Assembly (NCBI GenBank): GCA_015501075.1
Contig: JADNYJ010000454.1
Span: 1 to 25,460, forward strand
Length of the DNA: 25,460 bases
Direction of reading: 5' to 3'
DNA from: Gymnopilus junonius
Taxonomy: Eukaryota; Basidiomycota; Agaricomycetes; Agaricales; Galerinaceae
A program made the translations under genes and the position numbers. This document shows positions 1 to 10,234 of the stretch, piece after piece; position 1 is the first letter of the stretch, and each line of letters opens with the position of its first letter. The notes under the pieces were generated by a model. That model did not search any database and was not told the DNA's origin. It saw nothing but the letters and a program-made list of their open reading frames with translations.

Positions 1-2087
1 GCCCCAAAGTTATGTTCGAGAGTTCAATGTTCGGCGTTCGGATCTAATTGTTACGCCTGGAATCATGCCGACCGACATGACGATTGATTTTCGTTAAAGA
101 GCAATTCTATACAATGAGCTGAGCAACTTCGCGACTATTGATGCTCATCATCTAGATAGATGTTCGTAAGAAAGATGCGAACACGAATTGACTAGACAAT
201 ATGGAGGGCCTTGACGATAGCGAAGACTTGATCAGCTTCATGTCCTGCGCCTTTGAAATTGGCATCCAGTTGATCAAAAGGTCCCAGAGTCCCTTGATAA
301 AGCTAGTGGCGAAGGAATTAGAACAGTGTCTGGAACCAGCAAGAAAGTAAGTGAATAACATAACATACCTCCCGCTGAACAAAAAAATATCCCTATTCAT
401 GGTTTGTTGTGCCAGCGCTCGCAGCGTCTGCATTACTCGAAGCGAGCTTTCGAAGAGACCTCGCAATAGTACCTAAGATAGCTCGTCAGGCGGTAAAGAT
501 AGGCCTAGAATATAACTACTTACCCACAGATTTAGATTTCAAGTCTTCAGTGCTATTTTTACGATCTTGTCGCGCGTGTTGCGTTGACGCCTGCCGGGAC
601 GGAGTCCGGACGTGGGAAGACGTTGGACATTCCGCAGATCGACTATGAACTCGTCACTAGCTTTCGTCTTTCCAGCACCACGACATTCGCACCAGCCTTA
701 TTTGCACCTTACTTCATTTTTGCTCTTCCATCGCTCGCAAGTACCTGCAGTCTCGTCCGTGCAAGTCTGTTCTCAAAAAAAAAAAAGGTACGTCAGTGCT
801 ATACTTTGTTCAAAAATTTCAAATATAGTACAAATGCTAATTTTTTGTCTAGCCCTCCTACCTCCTGAGCCTCGCATGGCTGCTGTAGAGTCACCGTCGC
901 ATTTAGTGCAATTCTAACGATGATAGGTCCGTAGCTATATCGTTCGTACTGGTGTCCTGATTTATCATTGGTGTTAGACCGGATTTCTCCTCTGTCGACC
1001 AGAACACAACGGGCAGCAGTCTTGAATGCATACTATACTACGTTCTTTCACCTCGCCCTTCCGAATGAAGCCTTAGGACTGTCTGTTAACCAACCACGAC
1101 TGGAAATGTCGGCTTCTGAAACTGCTTAACCCGACGGAACCGCTCAGCTCATTGCTGCGAGACCCTTGCAGCCATTAGAATGGACAGGCCTACTGGGCAC
1201 AAGCCAACTCGCAACGTCGACCCGGGTCGGTCATGCACATTCTCCTTTACGCCATTAGAGGTGAATTTTCCTCAGCCCAGAGCTCCGACGCCAAATCCTG
1301 GCCAGTATCACCTCAAGGACTTCCGTTTGTTCTTCCACTCCGCGTTTGGACGTGAATTTTTGATGGACATCTGGATGGGACGAGGACGAAGGCCTCTTCA
1401 CTTTTCATCTTCGCTTTCAATGCCACAGGGCTCATGCTCTGGCCTCCGATCGAAACCGATGATTTCCTTTTTTTGGTCAGTTCCCCTGACGCCTTTCAGA
1501 TCCTGTTCGGTCTCGCTCAATTGGCTATATTTTTACAGTTCCCAACCAAGGGCTTCGTGTGCGAAGTCTTTGACAGGTGGTTCAAACGCAGCAACTTTCC
1601 TTCTTCGTCCGTCGCCTTAACAAGTCCCTCGTCCTCAAAATTCTATACCAACGATGCTTCCTCAAATTCGACCGCAACAAAGACCTAAACTGATTTCAAA
1701 CGCATGTGGCAACCCCTGACACTGACTCACGTATATCCACGACACTGACGAAATCAGGAAAATTTCGGTGCCATCAATACCGCCTTCTCTCAACTTCGCC
1801 CACCCCATTCGACTTCAATTTCAATTCGCGAATGTCTGGGCGTTCGAACATCTTATCGCCCTTGGAGATACGACAGTTCCCCTCTTCACTGACGCCTCAA
1901 ACGATCGTGGGTCCAATAAGCAACTCCAGTTCCTTATCTTTCTCCTCGATCTTATTCCCTTCGAAGTTCGACTAGAGACCGATGTGGGCAATGTCAACTT
2001 TAGGCGCTACCCTCAGCCACCTTTACCCGTCAACCCCCGGACCCGGACCCAACGACCTAAGACCTTGTTTAAATAAAGAAGCAGGTC
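1..2087. other. Region without an intact gene; coding-like remnant at 1180-2076
   Basis: No reading frame here joins into a believable full protein. The stretch 1180-2076 on the plus strand has overlapping open segments in all three frames (1180-1620, 1434-1688, 1768-2076) whose sense passes from one frame to another. Segments such as FFVRRLNKSLVLKILYQ (near 1600-1650) and IALGDTTVPLFTDASND (about 1850-1900) look protein-like. This is the pattern expected from an old coding sequence, possibly a retroelement, after several indels, but no family motif (reverse transcriptase YxDD, integrase, zinc knuckle) could be found. 1-1179 contains only short open frames and a poly-A run at 775-787. I see no function here. 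Confidence 0.3.
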
Positions 2088-2128
2088 ATGCAACAAGACA
2101 ATCTACCAATTGACTCGAGATATCCTGT

Positions 2129-2461
2129 TTACAGGGTGCTACAGGAGCGGGAGGTGCAGCTACTCGAGATGCTAGTAGAGCTGCGTGACATGGCGACCAG
2201 ATTTCCTATCCAGCATGTTTCTCCCAGTCTAAACTCACTGGGCTGGAAGCTGGAGCTCTTGGTCGTGACAATGTCACGGGGGTGATAGTTCTGGGCTCTC
2301 CGAAAGGCTGCGGCTGTGAACATGACTGCAAAGAGAAGGATGAAAAGAAAGTCGGGGCTTGCGGGCACAGGTTCAGTAAACACGGCCAACACCACGAGTA
2401 CAGCTGTGTTGAGGAAGATAAAGATACGAAGGGCGGGGCCGTGAAGATAGTGAAGGAAGAG
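2129..2461 (-). other. Possible decayed exon of a membrane protein
   Basis: On the minus strand the frame is open from a stop just upstream of 2461 down to 2129. It reads two hydrophobic stretches separated by a short turn: one around IFIFLNTAVLVVLAVF and a second around PDFLFILLFAVMFTAAAF, followed by a basic and then Ser-rich tail. This is the layout of a two-helix membrane hairpin. There is no ATG at a sensible place and an in-frame stop lies immediately upstream with no acceptor between them, so it cannot be a complete gene as it stands. The overlapping plus-strand frames (2088-2285, 2282-2530) are less protein-like. No family was recognised. Confidence 0.25.
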
Positions 2462-3592
2462 GTTTCATCAAGCTACTTCTCAGGTTCCAGGTTTCATTCA
2501 TGCGCTCGTCTCTTGAGGGGTTGTGCTTGACATTGGACTGCCTGTGCCGCGCTGTGCTGTCTGTGCATACATACAGGACAATTCAATTCACAAATCATGC
2601 ATTCACGGTCGACTCATGGTCGGTGCTAAAAATAGAAGCTGAACCACGTCATTACCAATCTCTTGCAAGTCCCATTCACGCTCTCTTCCTCTCGTAGACG
2701 TCCAGTCTCGAAGACCAATTGAAGACACCGCATTCTGCGTTATGCAATTAGCTCCTCGTTCATCAACAATCTCCAAACGTTTGGCGCAGAACTCGGCTGC
2801 TGATCAGCCACGTCCTTCTGGGGTGGCCTGGCGTCTCATGGATCTTGAAAACCATTACTAGTGATTCGGCGCTCGGCAGTATGTAACGTGTTGCTGTTCC
2901 TTCCTTAACTTCATCGGGGCCAACACCCCAGTATTACCAGGACCTGTGCGAGTAGGGTTGTATAGTTAGGATGACATGACGTTAGCTTGGGTAATGCTAT
3001 GCTTTCGTCCCAGATTCAGACAGTCGCAACGGAACACACGTGTTTATTCTATTTAAACGCATCGTTCCTGTAGGACGGTTCTCCTTTGTCACCGACAACT
3101 CTGAACCAGAGACCATCCAAAATTTGCCTTTCATGGTAAAACTATGACTGGCTCCACTGTGCTCGACTAGGAAACAGTTCTACCGACCGGAGGAAATCTA
3201 GCTAATTCCCTTCTTTGATAATTATTACTACAAATGAGAGACCAAAGGGTGTATCTCAAGTAGGTCTCAAGCAGGCATGGGTTACAATACAAATCTATAT
3301 CATAATTGACTCAGTACATTCAATGTCTACAAAAGAGTACAGAATTGTCCCGAATTATAATACAGATGCTAAGATAGTATAAACATACATACACGATGAG
3401 GATGAAAACTCAGCAGGCACGAAGCCCTTCCATCCACAGATCCAGAATATCATCAAGCAAGCCGAGGGCGGGTAGTAGCGATGGAAGTGAGAAGTAAAGT
3501 AGAGGATAGAGGAGGTGAATACATGAAGTGATAATGAAATGAAGCCAAACGTTCCATACATATGGATGTAGATGAGAGAGAAGGTCGTGTCA

Positions 3593-3638
3593 GTGAGTTC
3601 GTGGGTCGTGAGTCGTAAGTGAGTGGGTATAAGTGGGA
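3593..3638. repeat. Imperfect GT-rich heptamer repeat
   Basis: Degenerate copies of CGTGRGT/GTGAGTN follow one another (GTGAGTT, CGTGGGT, CGTGAGT, CGTAAGT, then GAGTGGG). On the GPC1 transcript this would read as a CA-rich ACTCACG-type series in the 3' untranslated region. No function is known. Confidence 0.5.
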
Positions 3639-3670
3639 TGTACATATGTAAATGAAAGAAGTCGAGAAAA

Positions 3671-3685
3671 ATCAAATCAAATCAA
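3671..3685. repeat. Short (ATCAA)3 tandem repeat
   Basis: Three perfect ATCAA units lie a few bases downstream of the GPC1 stop codon (stop at 3694-3692 on the minus strand). This is a simple microsatellite. Confidence 0.7.
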
Positions 3686-3691
3686 ATAGAA

Positions 3692-5492
3692 TCATGAATC
3701 CTTCTTCTCGCTGATCCCTTGGGGCTGAGAGTTCGGACTCTGCTGTGCATCTGAATCAGACTTGGAACTGTCAGATAAAGTCGGAGACGATGGAGCTTCA
3801 AGTTGGAGATCGAGGGTCAAAGGAGGGACGTCCGAGTCTGGAGTCGTCGGCGTCGATCGTGCTGCGCTTGCTGCGATTTCCTTCCGCAGTGCTTCTAGTT
3901 CGCGTTCAAACCTATTTCCCAAAATGTCAGAAGAGGGAAGCAAAGGAAATAGTGAAAAACATACTTCCTGCCAAACACCTCAATATAAAACGCTCCTCCA
4001 TTCCACACCGTAACAGAGAATATGAAGAGTAAAAATCCTGCACTCCATGCCGGACTGTCGTACAACAGAAATACGGCTGGCATTTCTGTGAGCAGTGCAT
4101 AAACTAAAAAGAATAAAGGAAGGAAATGATCAGTCGAGCTGCTTGAGGGTAGTATGAAGCCCAAGCTGAACGAGAACGAACCGAATTGTCCTCCCATGAA
4201 TGATGCTTCACGACGTTCAGGTGGGATTGCAGAGAGTGCGCGGCCGATGGCTCCTCGTTTGTCGTTGAGGAGGTAAGAGAGGGAAGTTGTGCGTTGGCCT
4301 GATTGGATCTTGGCCCGGCGGTCGACATAGACGAACTAGAGAAGACAATGCGTGAATATAAAGAAAAAAGAAGGGAAGATGGATTGAGAGGATACCTTCC
4401 AGTATAGAAGCTGCCAAATGGCATCTGCAGCGCGATTGATTTGACTATGATGGAAAAGAATAAACGGAAGGAAGGCTTACAAATCCCGCCACTCAGCAGA
4501 AGGGCATGCAGTGGTCTAAGTTGTGGAACTGCCGCCAGGGCAGGGAATCGTAATTCTGCATTCGGATAAAAGTGCCTAAATACATCAATCAAGTCTATCA
4601 GATCCAAGGCAGCTTCTGAAGTAGCACGATTGACACTGACCTTATCACCGTAAATGAAAATGGCGGGTATATATGAATGAACAGCGTCGTAACTTTATCC
4701 CTATCATGGAACACCAAACTATTCCTCCAGGTGATAACCGCGCTCGCTACCGACCCATGGCTCAATAGGTAGCAAGCCACGAACAAGGTCGGACTGGAAG
4801 GGAACACCCAAAAGAACAGGAAGTTCAGGACGTTGACGTAGTAGCACAGATCGAAGAGGAAGTAGTGCCAGTCGCGTTTCTTGTAGATGTACACGCGAAG
4901 AGGGAGGAGGTAGGAGCCGATGATGGTGTACGCGACGTGGACCCATTGAGGTGCCATGCCGACGATGAGGGCGGAGAAGAGGAGGGTCATGACGCCGAAG
5001 AAGAAGGATACTTTGTCTCGCGTCCGAACGACCTTAGAGGATTGCCAGGTAGAGGAGAGGGAGGTGACGCGGGTTGAAAGCTATATTTGGGTACGTCAGC
5101 TTTTGATTAAGTGGCCTATCTGAAGCTAAAGAGGTATCACCTTGAGCTTGAATCTCTTGAATTCCCGATCCAAATTCTCTGCAAGAACGGGGCTGGACAA
5201 GTCCTTGATTCTGAGGTCCTTCAACTTGAGGTCGGCCTTCATTATCAGCCTGTCACTGTGTTTCTGGAGTTTCCTCTGGAGGAGGTCGACATGAGAGTCG
5301 AAGTAGGTCTCGACAGTATCTGTATAAGTTTGTGAATAAACGGGGGGTTTTTTTTTGAGTAGAGGTAGGCTTACCTAGCAAGGTCAAAGCTCCAGGAAAC
5401 TGCGCGGAATTCTCATCCCTAATGAAGCGCTCAAACGGTGCGGAAAAGTACCCTTTGCCAAAAGGTGGTGAATTTGGCGGCGACGAGGCCAT
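3692..5492 (-). CDS. GPC1: Glycerophosphocholine acyltransferase 1 (GPCAT, DUF2838 family)
   Basis: Joined exons (minus strand): 5492-5375, 5319-5141, 5080-4641, 4575-4481, 4424-4396, 4335-3965, 3911-3692. They give 1452 nt, 483 aa, and all phases agree. The family transfers an acyl chain from acyl-CoA to glycerophosphocholine, making lyso-phosphatidylcholine, a step in recycling phosphatidylcholine; it is an integral membrane enzyme. The N-terminal ~100 residues are hydrophilic and Lys-rich (LQRKLQKHSD). Hydrophobic helices start near residue 122. Family hallmarks are FDLCYYVNVLNFLFFWVFP (175-193), WRNSLVFHDRDK (217-228), FIHIYPP (233-239), the WQLLYWKFVYVDRR region (281-294), and VWNGGAFYIEVFGRKFERE near the membrane exit. 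The tail is Ser/Pro/Asp-rich. The start ATG lies in a good context (CCATGG). Exon 5 is only 29 nt. The gene is divergent from BTA1. Length is close to the fungal family (yeast about 430 aa, here with a longer tail). Assignment is firm; exact splice sites are my inference. Confidence 0.93.
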
Positions 5493-6480
5493 GGTTACGT
5501 GGCAGACGGAAGGTACAAGACTTCCACTATACGAATGCCCGCGCCAAACGACGAATGAGGGGAAACCAATCGATTGCTTGGTGAGAGTAGCAGTGAGAGA
5601 GGGGTCCGAAGCGAAAACTGTTACCGCAAGTTATCAGTAATCAACAGCCCCGAAGCGAGTCAAAGAAGATCATCAAGGATATCCCGCCTTTAGCACGTTT
5701 GCTGTCAGGAAGTGTCAGGAGTCACTTGTGTATCTTTACGTGTCGCAAAGGGCTTATCATTTCTATGTAAAGTGCCCGAGGCAACTTCGGAAGAGGAATC
5801 AACAAGGCGATCAATATGTTTTTTTTGGAATTTTCAGTTCATGAAGCCCAGCCAATGACAACTCTCCATTTTGGCCAGTGAGTTTGGCTTTGTTGTTCAA
5901 CAGCCTCTCTCTCGCACGTTTGCTATTTCTTGAAAAGCTTTCTTTCCCGCTCAAGCTTCTCATTCTCGACTACCGCTCCGTATTCCGTGTTGTGTGGAGA
6001 GATTCCTCTGCAAAATCACAGCCATTCATTACGATCATTATGCTTTCTTGTTCCCCATATTAACCGCATGTGTATCCACCCCAAAAGTTTACTGACTTTA
6101 TCGGTTTCGGCTTTCTCTTATCGCTGCCTTTGAGACCAAATGGACCCAACGTTCATCAAGCCCTCTTCAGTCAGAGGAACATTGGGCGGCTAAGCGTTTG
6201 CGTTCCGCACGTTCGTTGGCTTGTACGCTAGAATGCAGCTGAATAGCTCCCCCTCGTGCGATTCGTTGGCTCACGTTGTTCCACCAACTCAATCCGATTT
6301 TTCCTTCCGCGTTCTCATCAAATCAAAGCCTGCTTGTCGTGTCGTGTTTTTACGTGGACCGCAATTTGAAATGAGCCCGTTCGCTAGGGTACAATTACAG
6401 TACAAAGCATCTTTTGTGGCGTTTTATATTCCCCGCTAGTCGCCCTTTTGGCTTCGGTCCCCTCCCTCTGAACGTCCATC
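5493..6480. promoter_or_regulatory. Shared divergent control region of GPC1 and BTA1
   Basis: These 988 bp separate the start codons of two divergent lipid genes and contain no supported gene of their own. The hexamer CACGTT occurs four times on the plus strand (5694-5699, 5915-5920, 6208-6213, 6272-6277). CACGTA-type cores lie on the minus strand near 5501, 5739 and 6354. CACGTG/CACGTT is the site bound by Pho4/NUC-1 type bHLH phosphate regulators in ascomycetes; whether that holds in this fungus is an inference. No clear TATA box was seen. A pyrimidine-rich leader precedes the BTA1 start (6454-6480). Confidence 0.6.
6371..6439 (+). other. Candidate upstream ORF in the BTA1 leader
   Basis: An ATG at 6371 opens a 22-codon frame that ends with TAG at 6437-6439, 41 nt before the BTA1 start. 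If the BTA1 transcript begins upstream of 6371, this frame would be scanned first and could dampen translation. The longer in-frame version starting at 6233 also ends at the same stop. The transcript start is unknown, so the call is tentative. Confidence 0.25.
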
Positions 6481-9400
6481 ATGTCTGGCCTGAGAGTCCC
6501 CGACTTTCAGAGGTTGGTCTCCTCATTCCGCTAATTTACTAAAATTACTGATCTCTTATGTATTCTTAGCCTCCTCCATCCCATTCCTAGCTTCCCTAGG
6601 CCTACAACTGTCCCCGGCGCACTGGCCATCCTCCTACCATGCATCGCCCTCGCTGTCCTCCTGTCCACCACATTCAGACCCCATCTCAAATTCATCTGGC
6701 ACTGCTTCTTCCGGCCCCTAGGACAGGATAACCAGAAGGCCAATCTAGACAAAGTACACTTCGTTCTTTGTCTTCCATGAAAGCCTTTCAGCAATCGGTT
6801 AACAATTGAGATAACAGTTCTATAGAGGCCAGGCGGAGGTGTACGATACCACACGCAGCGTCCTCCTCCGAGGAAGGCACACGATGCTGAGTTTAGGTGC
6901 GGCACATCTTCATGAGCTTCGCGCGTCGTCGCCGAATAAGAGGCTTGTTTGGATTGATATTGGAGGCGGAACTGGTATGTTATTTCTTTTTCAACAACCC
7001 AACATATCCGCTAACGGTCTTCGATTTCTTCCTTACAGGCTACAACATCGAGATAATGGACAAGCATTTCCCTATCTCGTCATTCGATGCTGTATACCTG
7101 ATCGACCTGTGTGATTCCCTCCTCGACGTCGCACGTCGGAGATTCGCCAAGAAAGGCTGGAAAAACGTGCATGTTCTTTGCCAAGACGCCAGTGAATTTT
7201 CTCTTCCCGAATGGTCTGAGCTGGGAATCGATCCAAAGGGAAGCGTGAGCTTCGTCACAATGAGCTATTCCCTCTCCATGGTGCGTCCGTTCTTGTGAAT
7301 ATGAAATCAAGAACTTTTTTAGACTCATTCACGATATAGATTCCGAGTTACTACACTGTTCTCGACCGCGTCGAACATGTTTTATCCCATCAGGATGGGT
7401 TATTGGGCGTTGCCGATTTTTATACAGCCGGAAAGCAGGGTTCTTTACACGAGAAGACGATTGGAGGAATCAGCAAAGAATGTGGTTGGCTGTCGAGATG
7501 GTTTTGGCAGATCTGGTTCGATTTTGATCACGTATGTGTCGAACTACCTTTCATATCCCCAAATTTTTTTGACTGGGTTATTTTTGTTAGGTGCATCTAG
7601 GTCCTGCGAGAAGATCGTATCTGGAGTATAAATTTGGTACTGTGAGTGTTTCTTTCCTTGATTCCGGGACACCGCCCCGTTTACTTAAATTAATCCTTGA
7701 TCCCTTTGATTGGTAGGTGAAGAGCTATAATGGGCGCAACAAGTTTTTTTTGCCCTTCATCGTGCGCATGTGCGTACTTTCACCTTTCTCTCCACTTTCT
7801 GCAGGTGCTCATTACCCTTCTTCGTCAGTCCGTACTACATTTGGCTCGGTCGACCCCGGTCATGCGATATCACCCGGTTCTGCCATGCATTCGAGGTGGA
7901 TGGGGGTAATATGATTGGGAACTGCTCACCTAGTGGGGCGTTCAAAGACGTTAATAAGAAGCAGGAGGCGGAGGCGGACGTCGTGCCTCCATTGGACATT
8001 TCAGATCCTGTGTTTGAGGTGCCACAGCCTGCTGCGTCCACTGTAATTCCAGTCAAAGCCAATGTGATTAATATCACACCTCCGTTGAGTTCGTTCCATT
8101 ATCAGGTCAAAAAGGTATGAGCATGTTGCTCTCAGGCTCTTGTAGTATTCCATTAACTTTGCCTCTGAATAGCCGTGGCGTCTTCCTTACTACGAGCAAC
8201 CTGTGCACAAGGAGTTCAGGACTTTCATTTATTCTTTTACTTGGGTATAATACTCTCTTTAATCATTCTTATCGTCTCAACTGACTTTGAGTGGGTCGTC
8301 TATCTAGGAAGATCCGTTTGAGGATATGAAGGTCCTTGACCTTACCTCGGAAGATTCAATGTTAGTTATCACTTCCGCTGGAGATAATGCCCTGCACTAT
8401 GCAATTGCAGCTGGTCCTAAGCGGGTAAGAATTTCAGCTTTGGTCTCGAATGTTAACGAAACTTATCTTCCTTTTTTCGGCAGATTCACTGTGTCGACAT
8501 GAACCCTTGCCAAGGCCACCTCCTCGAACTGAAATTAGCAGCAATCCAAAGCCTCACCCACTCCGACTTTTACCAAATGTTCGGCCAAGGCGCACATCCC
8601 TCCTTCCGCAACCTCCTCGACTCCCGTATCTCCCCACACATCTCCTCAAGTGCCTATCAATTTTGGCGTCTCAACTCTGATGCCTTCTCATCCTCCTTCT
8701 ACATGCACGGCTATTCAGGCCTTGCCCTCCGCTTGGCCAAGATCATCTTCACTCTCGCTGGAGTGACCAAGGACGTTGAGGCTCTTTGCGATTGTGATAC
8801 GCTCGAAGAGCAGAGGAAGATCTGGTACAGACGTCTGAGGCCTGTCTTGCTGAACCCGATCGTTGTGGCATTTTTGAAGAGTCCAGTGTTTTGCTGGAAT
8901 GCGCTGGGTGTGCCGTTGAATCAGAGGCAAATGATTTTGGAGGAGGGCACGTTTTATGATTACGTAAGGAACACGCTTGATCCGCTTGCGGATAGGTATC
9001 TTTTCAAGACGGGGTCGTATTTCTATCTTTTGGTCTGTCACTTTCTTTGATCTTTGTGTCGGCTTGGGAGACTGAGTGAGTGCTCTTCTGCAGGCGCTGC
9101 TAGGACACTATACCCCTTCTTCGTGCCCTCTTTATCTTACGCCATCCGGATTTGATGCTCTGAAGAAGAACGATGCGGAGGCGTTAGATAGCTTCCGACT
9201 CCACACTGACTCCATCGTCAAGTAAGTTCTTCTAGCTAGCGCAACCCGTCCGAGAAACTCACTCTCAGATGATCACAGTGTCCTCCGCGGTCTCTCCAAA
9301 TGGTCCTTAACGCGCACCCTTGTCATGGATCACCTTGACTGGTTCAGCCCCGGCGCTGTGGATGTCGACCAGGAGATACAAGAACTTCATCGTGTCACTG

Positions 9401-9679
9401 CTCCTGGTGGTTTGGTGTTTTGGCGATCGGCGTCCAAGGAGCCTTGGTATAATAAAGTGTAAGTGTCTGGAATGATTTCCTCCAGAAAACTCACTGATTT
9501 ATTTGTTTTGCTTAGGTTCGAGAAAGTGGGATTCAAAATCACTCCTGTGGCGGTTAGAAATGGTTCAGAGGCCATTGATATGGTCAACATGTGCATCGTT
9601 CAATCTTCTCTGGTATACTCTGATTGTTGACCGTGGTTGTGTTAGGTACCGTTCTTTCTGGCGAGCGCAGCGTTTGTGA
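6481..9679 (+). CDS. BTA1: Betaine lipid (DGTS) synthase, bifunctional
   Basis: Exons: 6481-6512, 6570-6753, 6818-6974, 7039-7280, 7340-7531, 7591-7641, 7717-7769, 7805-8114, 8173-8244, 8308-8424, 8484-9032, 9094-9221, 9279-9458, 9516-9590, 9646-9679. Total 2376 nt, 791 aa, all phases consistent. The enzyme makes diacylglyceryl-N,N,N-trimethylhomoserine. One half moves the 3-amino-3-carboxypropyl group of S-adenosylmethionine onto diacylglycerol (BtaA, DUF3419); the other methylates the amine three times (BtaB type). A membrane helix lies at about residues 25-45. Then come FYRGQAEVYD (73-82) and the SAM-binding motif WIDIGGGTGYN (from 117), followed by TMSYSLSMIP. After an acidic, variable linker comes the BtaA-like half with YSFTWEDP (427-434), GDNALHYA and HCVDMNPCQ (472-480), LEEGTFYDYV, and a C-terminal TAPGGLVFWRSA. 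The protein ends near NMYRSFW. It is the cleanest identification in the window. It is divergent from GPC1, and the domain order is methyltransferase first, BtaA second. Confidence 0.96.
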
Positions 9680-10234
9680 ACATGGACGACGATCTACGTA
9701 GATGCAGTAGAACTGCTGATGAAATTAAGACGAGGACAATCTACATGACTTTCAATCCCTTTTATTCACTTAGAGATGCCTAATGGATTTCTGAATGATT
9801 ATACCATTTTCAAATGTACTTTCCTCCTTTTTCTTTTCCTGTAATGATATGTAACAATGTTTTATGAATATTGTCAAATTGTCTATTGAAATGTACGGCA
9901 GAACTCATGAACTTGATACCCAAAGTATCCGAACCTCCTGCTCCACTGACAGAAGGACTCATAGCAGATCTTCCTGCAAAAATTGCAGATTGGAGAGCCC
10001 GACGACATTTATGTCTAGCAAGAGGCATTGCGGTCAAAGTAGTATAATTCGGACAACTTGTATTTGTGATAGGCTGGAAAGCCCATTCATTTATTCCATC
10101 CATCTTCGTGCAGGCTGTAGTGTGAGCTGTATCTTACTTCCCTGGTAATTTGTAACTTCGCGTTATCCTAAATTAACTGGAGATACTTCGCACTGGTACC
10201 TATGTAAAGTTCATAACCTGTCACAAGCAGGCCG
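9680..10234. other. Convergent 3' intergenic region
   Basis: This lies between the 3' ends of BTA1 (plus) and the kinase-like gene (minus). It is AT-rich and contains only overlapping short open frames (9810-10103 minus, 9864-10148 plus) without family signals. It is expected to hold both 3' untranslated regions. Confidence 0.5.

Larger units (their letters stand above)
2531..3691. other. Intergenic / 3' flank of the GPC1 gene
   Basis: No gene was found between 2531 and about 3350. The part next to GPC1 (about 3350-3691) is probably the 3' untranslated region of that minus-strand gene. It carries an ATCAA triplet repeat at 3671-3685 directly beside the stop codon and an imperfect GT-rich heptamer repeat at 3593-3638. 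A minus-strand open frame at 3355-3675 has low-complexity His/Tyr/Leu-rich composition and is best explained as chance reading of this sequence. Confidence 0.5.

Noticed and set aside
192..302. Minus-strand segment reading GPFDQLDANFKGAGHEADQV and ending in a stop
   Set aside because: It looks protein-like, but it is only 36 codons with stops on both sides and no splice partner that keeps the frame.
3355..3675. 106-codon minus-strand open frame after the GPC1 stop
   Set aside because: Low-complexity His/Tyr/Ser composition, lies in the likely 3' untranslated region, no motif.
4865..5077. Plus-strand open frame rich in Asp, Glu and Gly
   Set aside because: It is the antisense reading of the well-supported third exon of GPC1.
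6221..6439. 72-codon plus frame upstream of BTA1 as a separate gene
   Set aside because: No family signal; it is better explained as leader sequence with a small upstream ORF.
9810..10103. Minus-strand open frame with a stretch CRRALQSAIFAG vaguely like the end of a HECT domain
   Set aside because: The resemblance is a few residues only, the HECT core is absent, and it lies between two convergent 3' ends.
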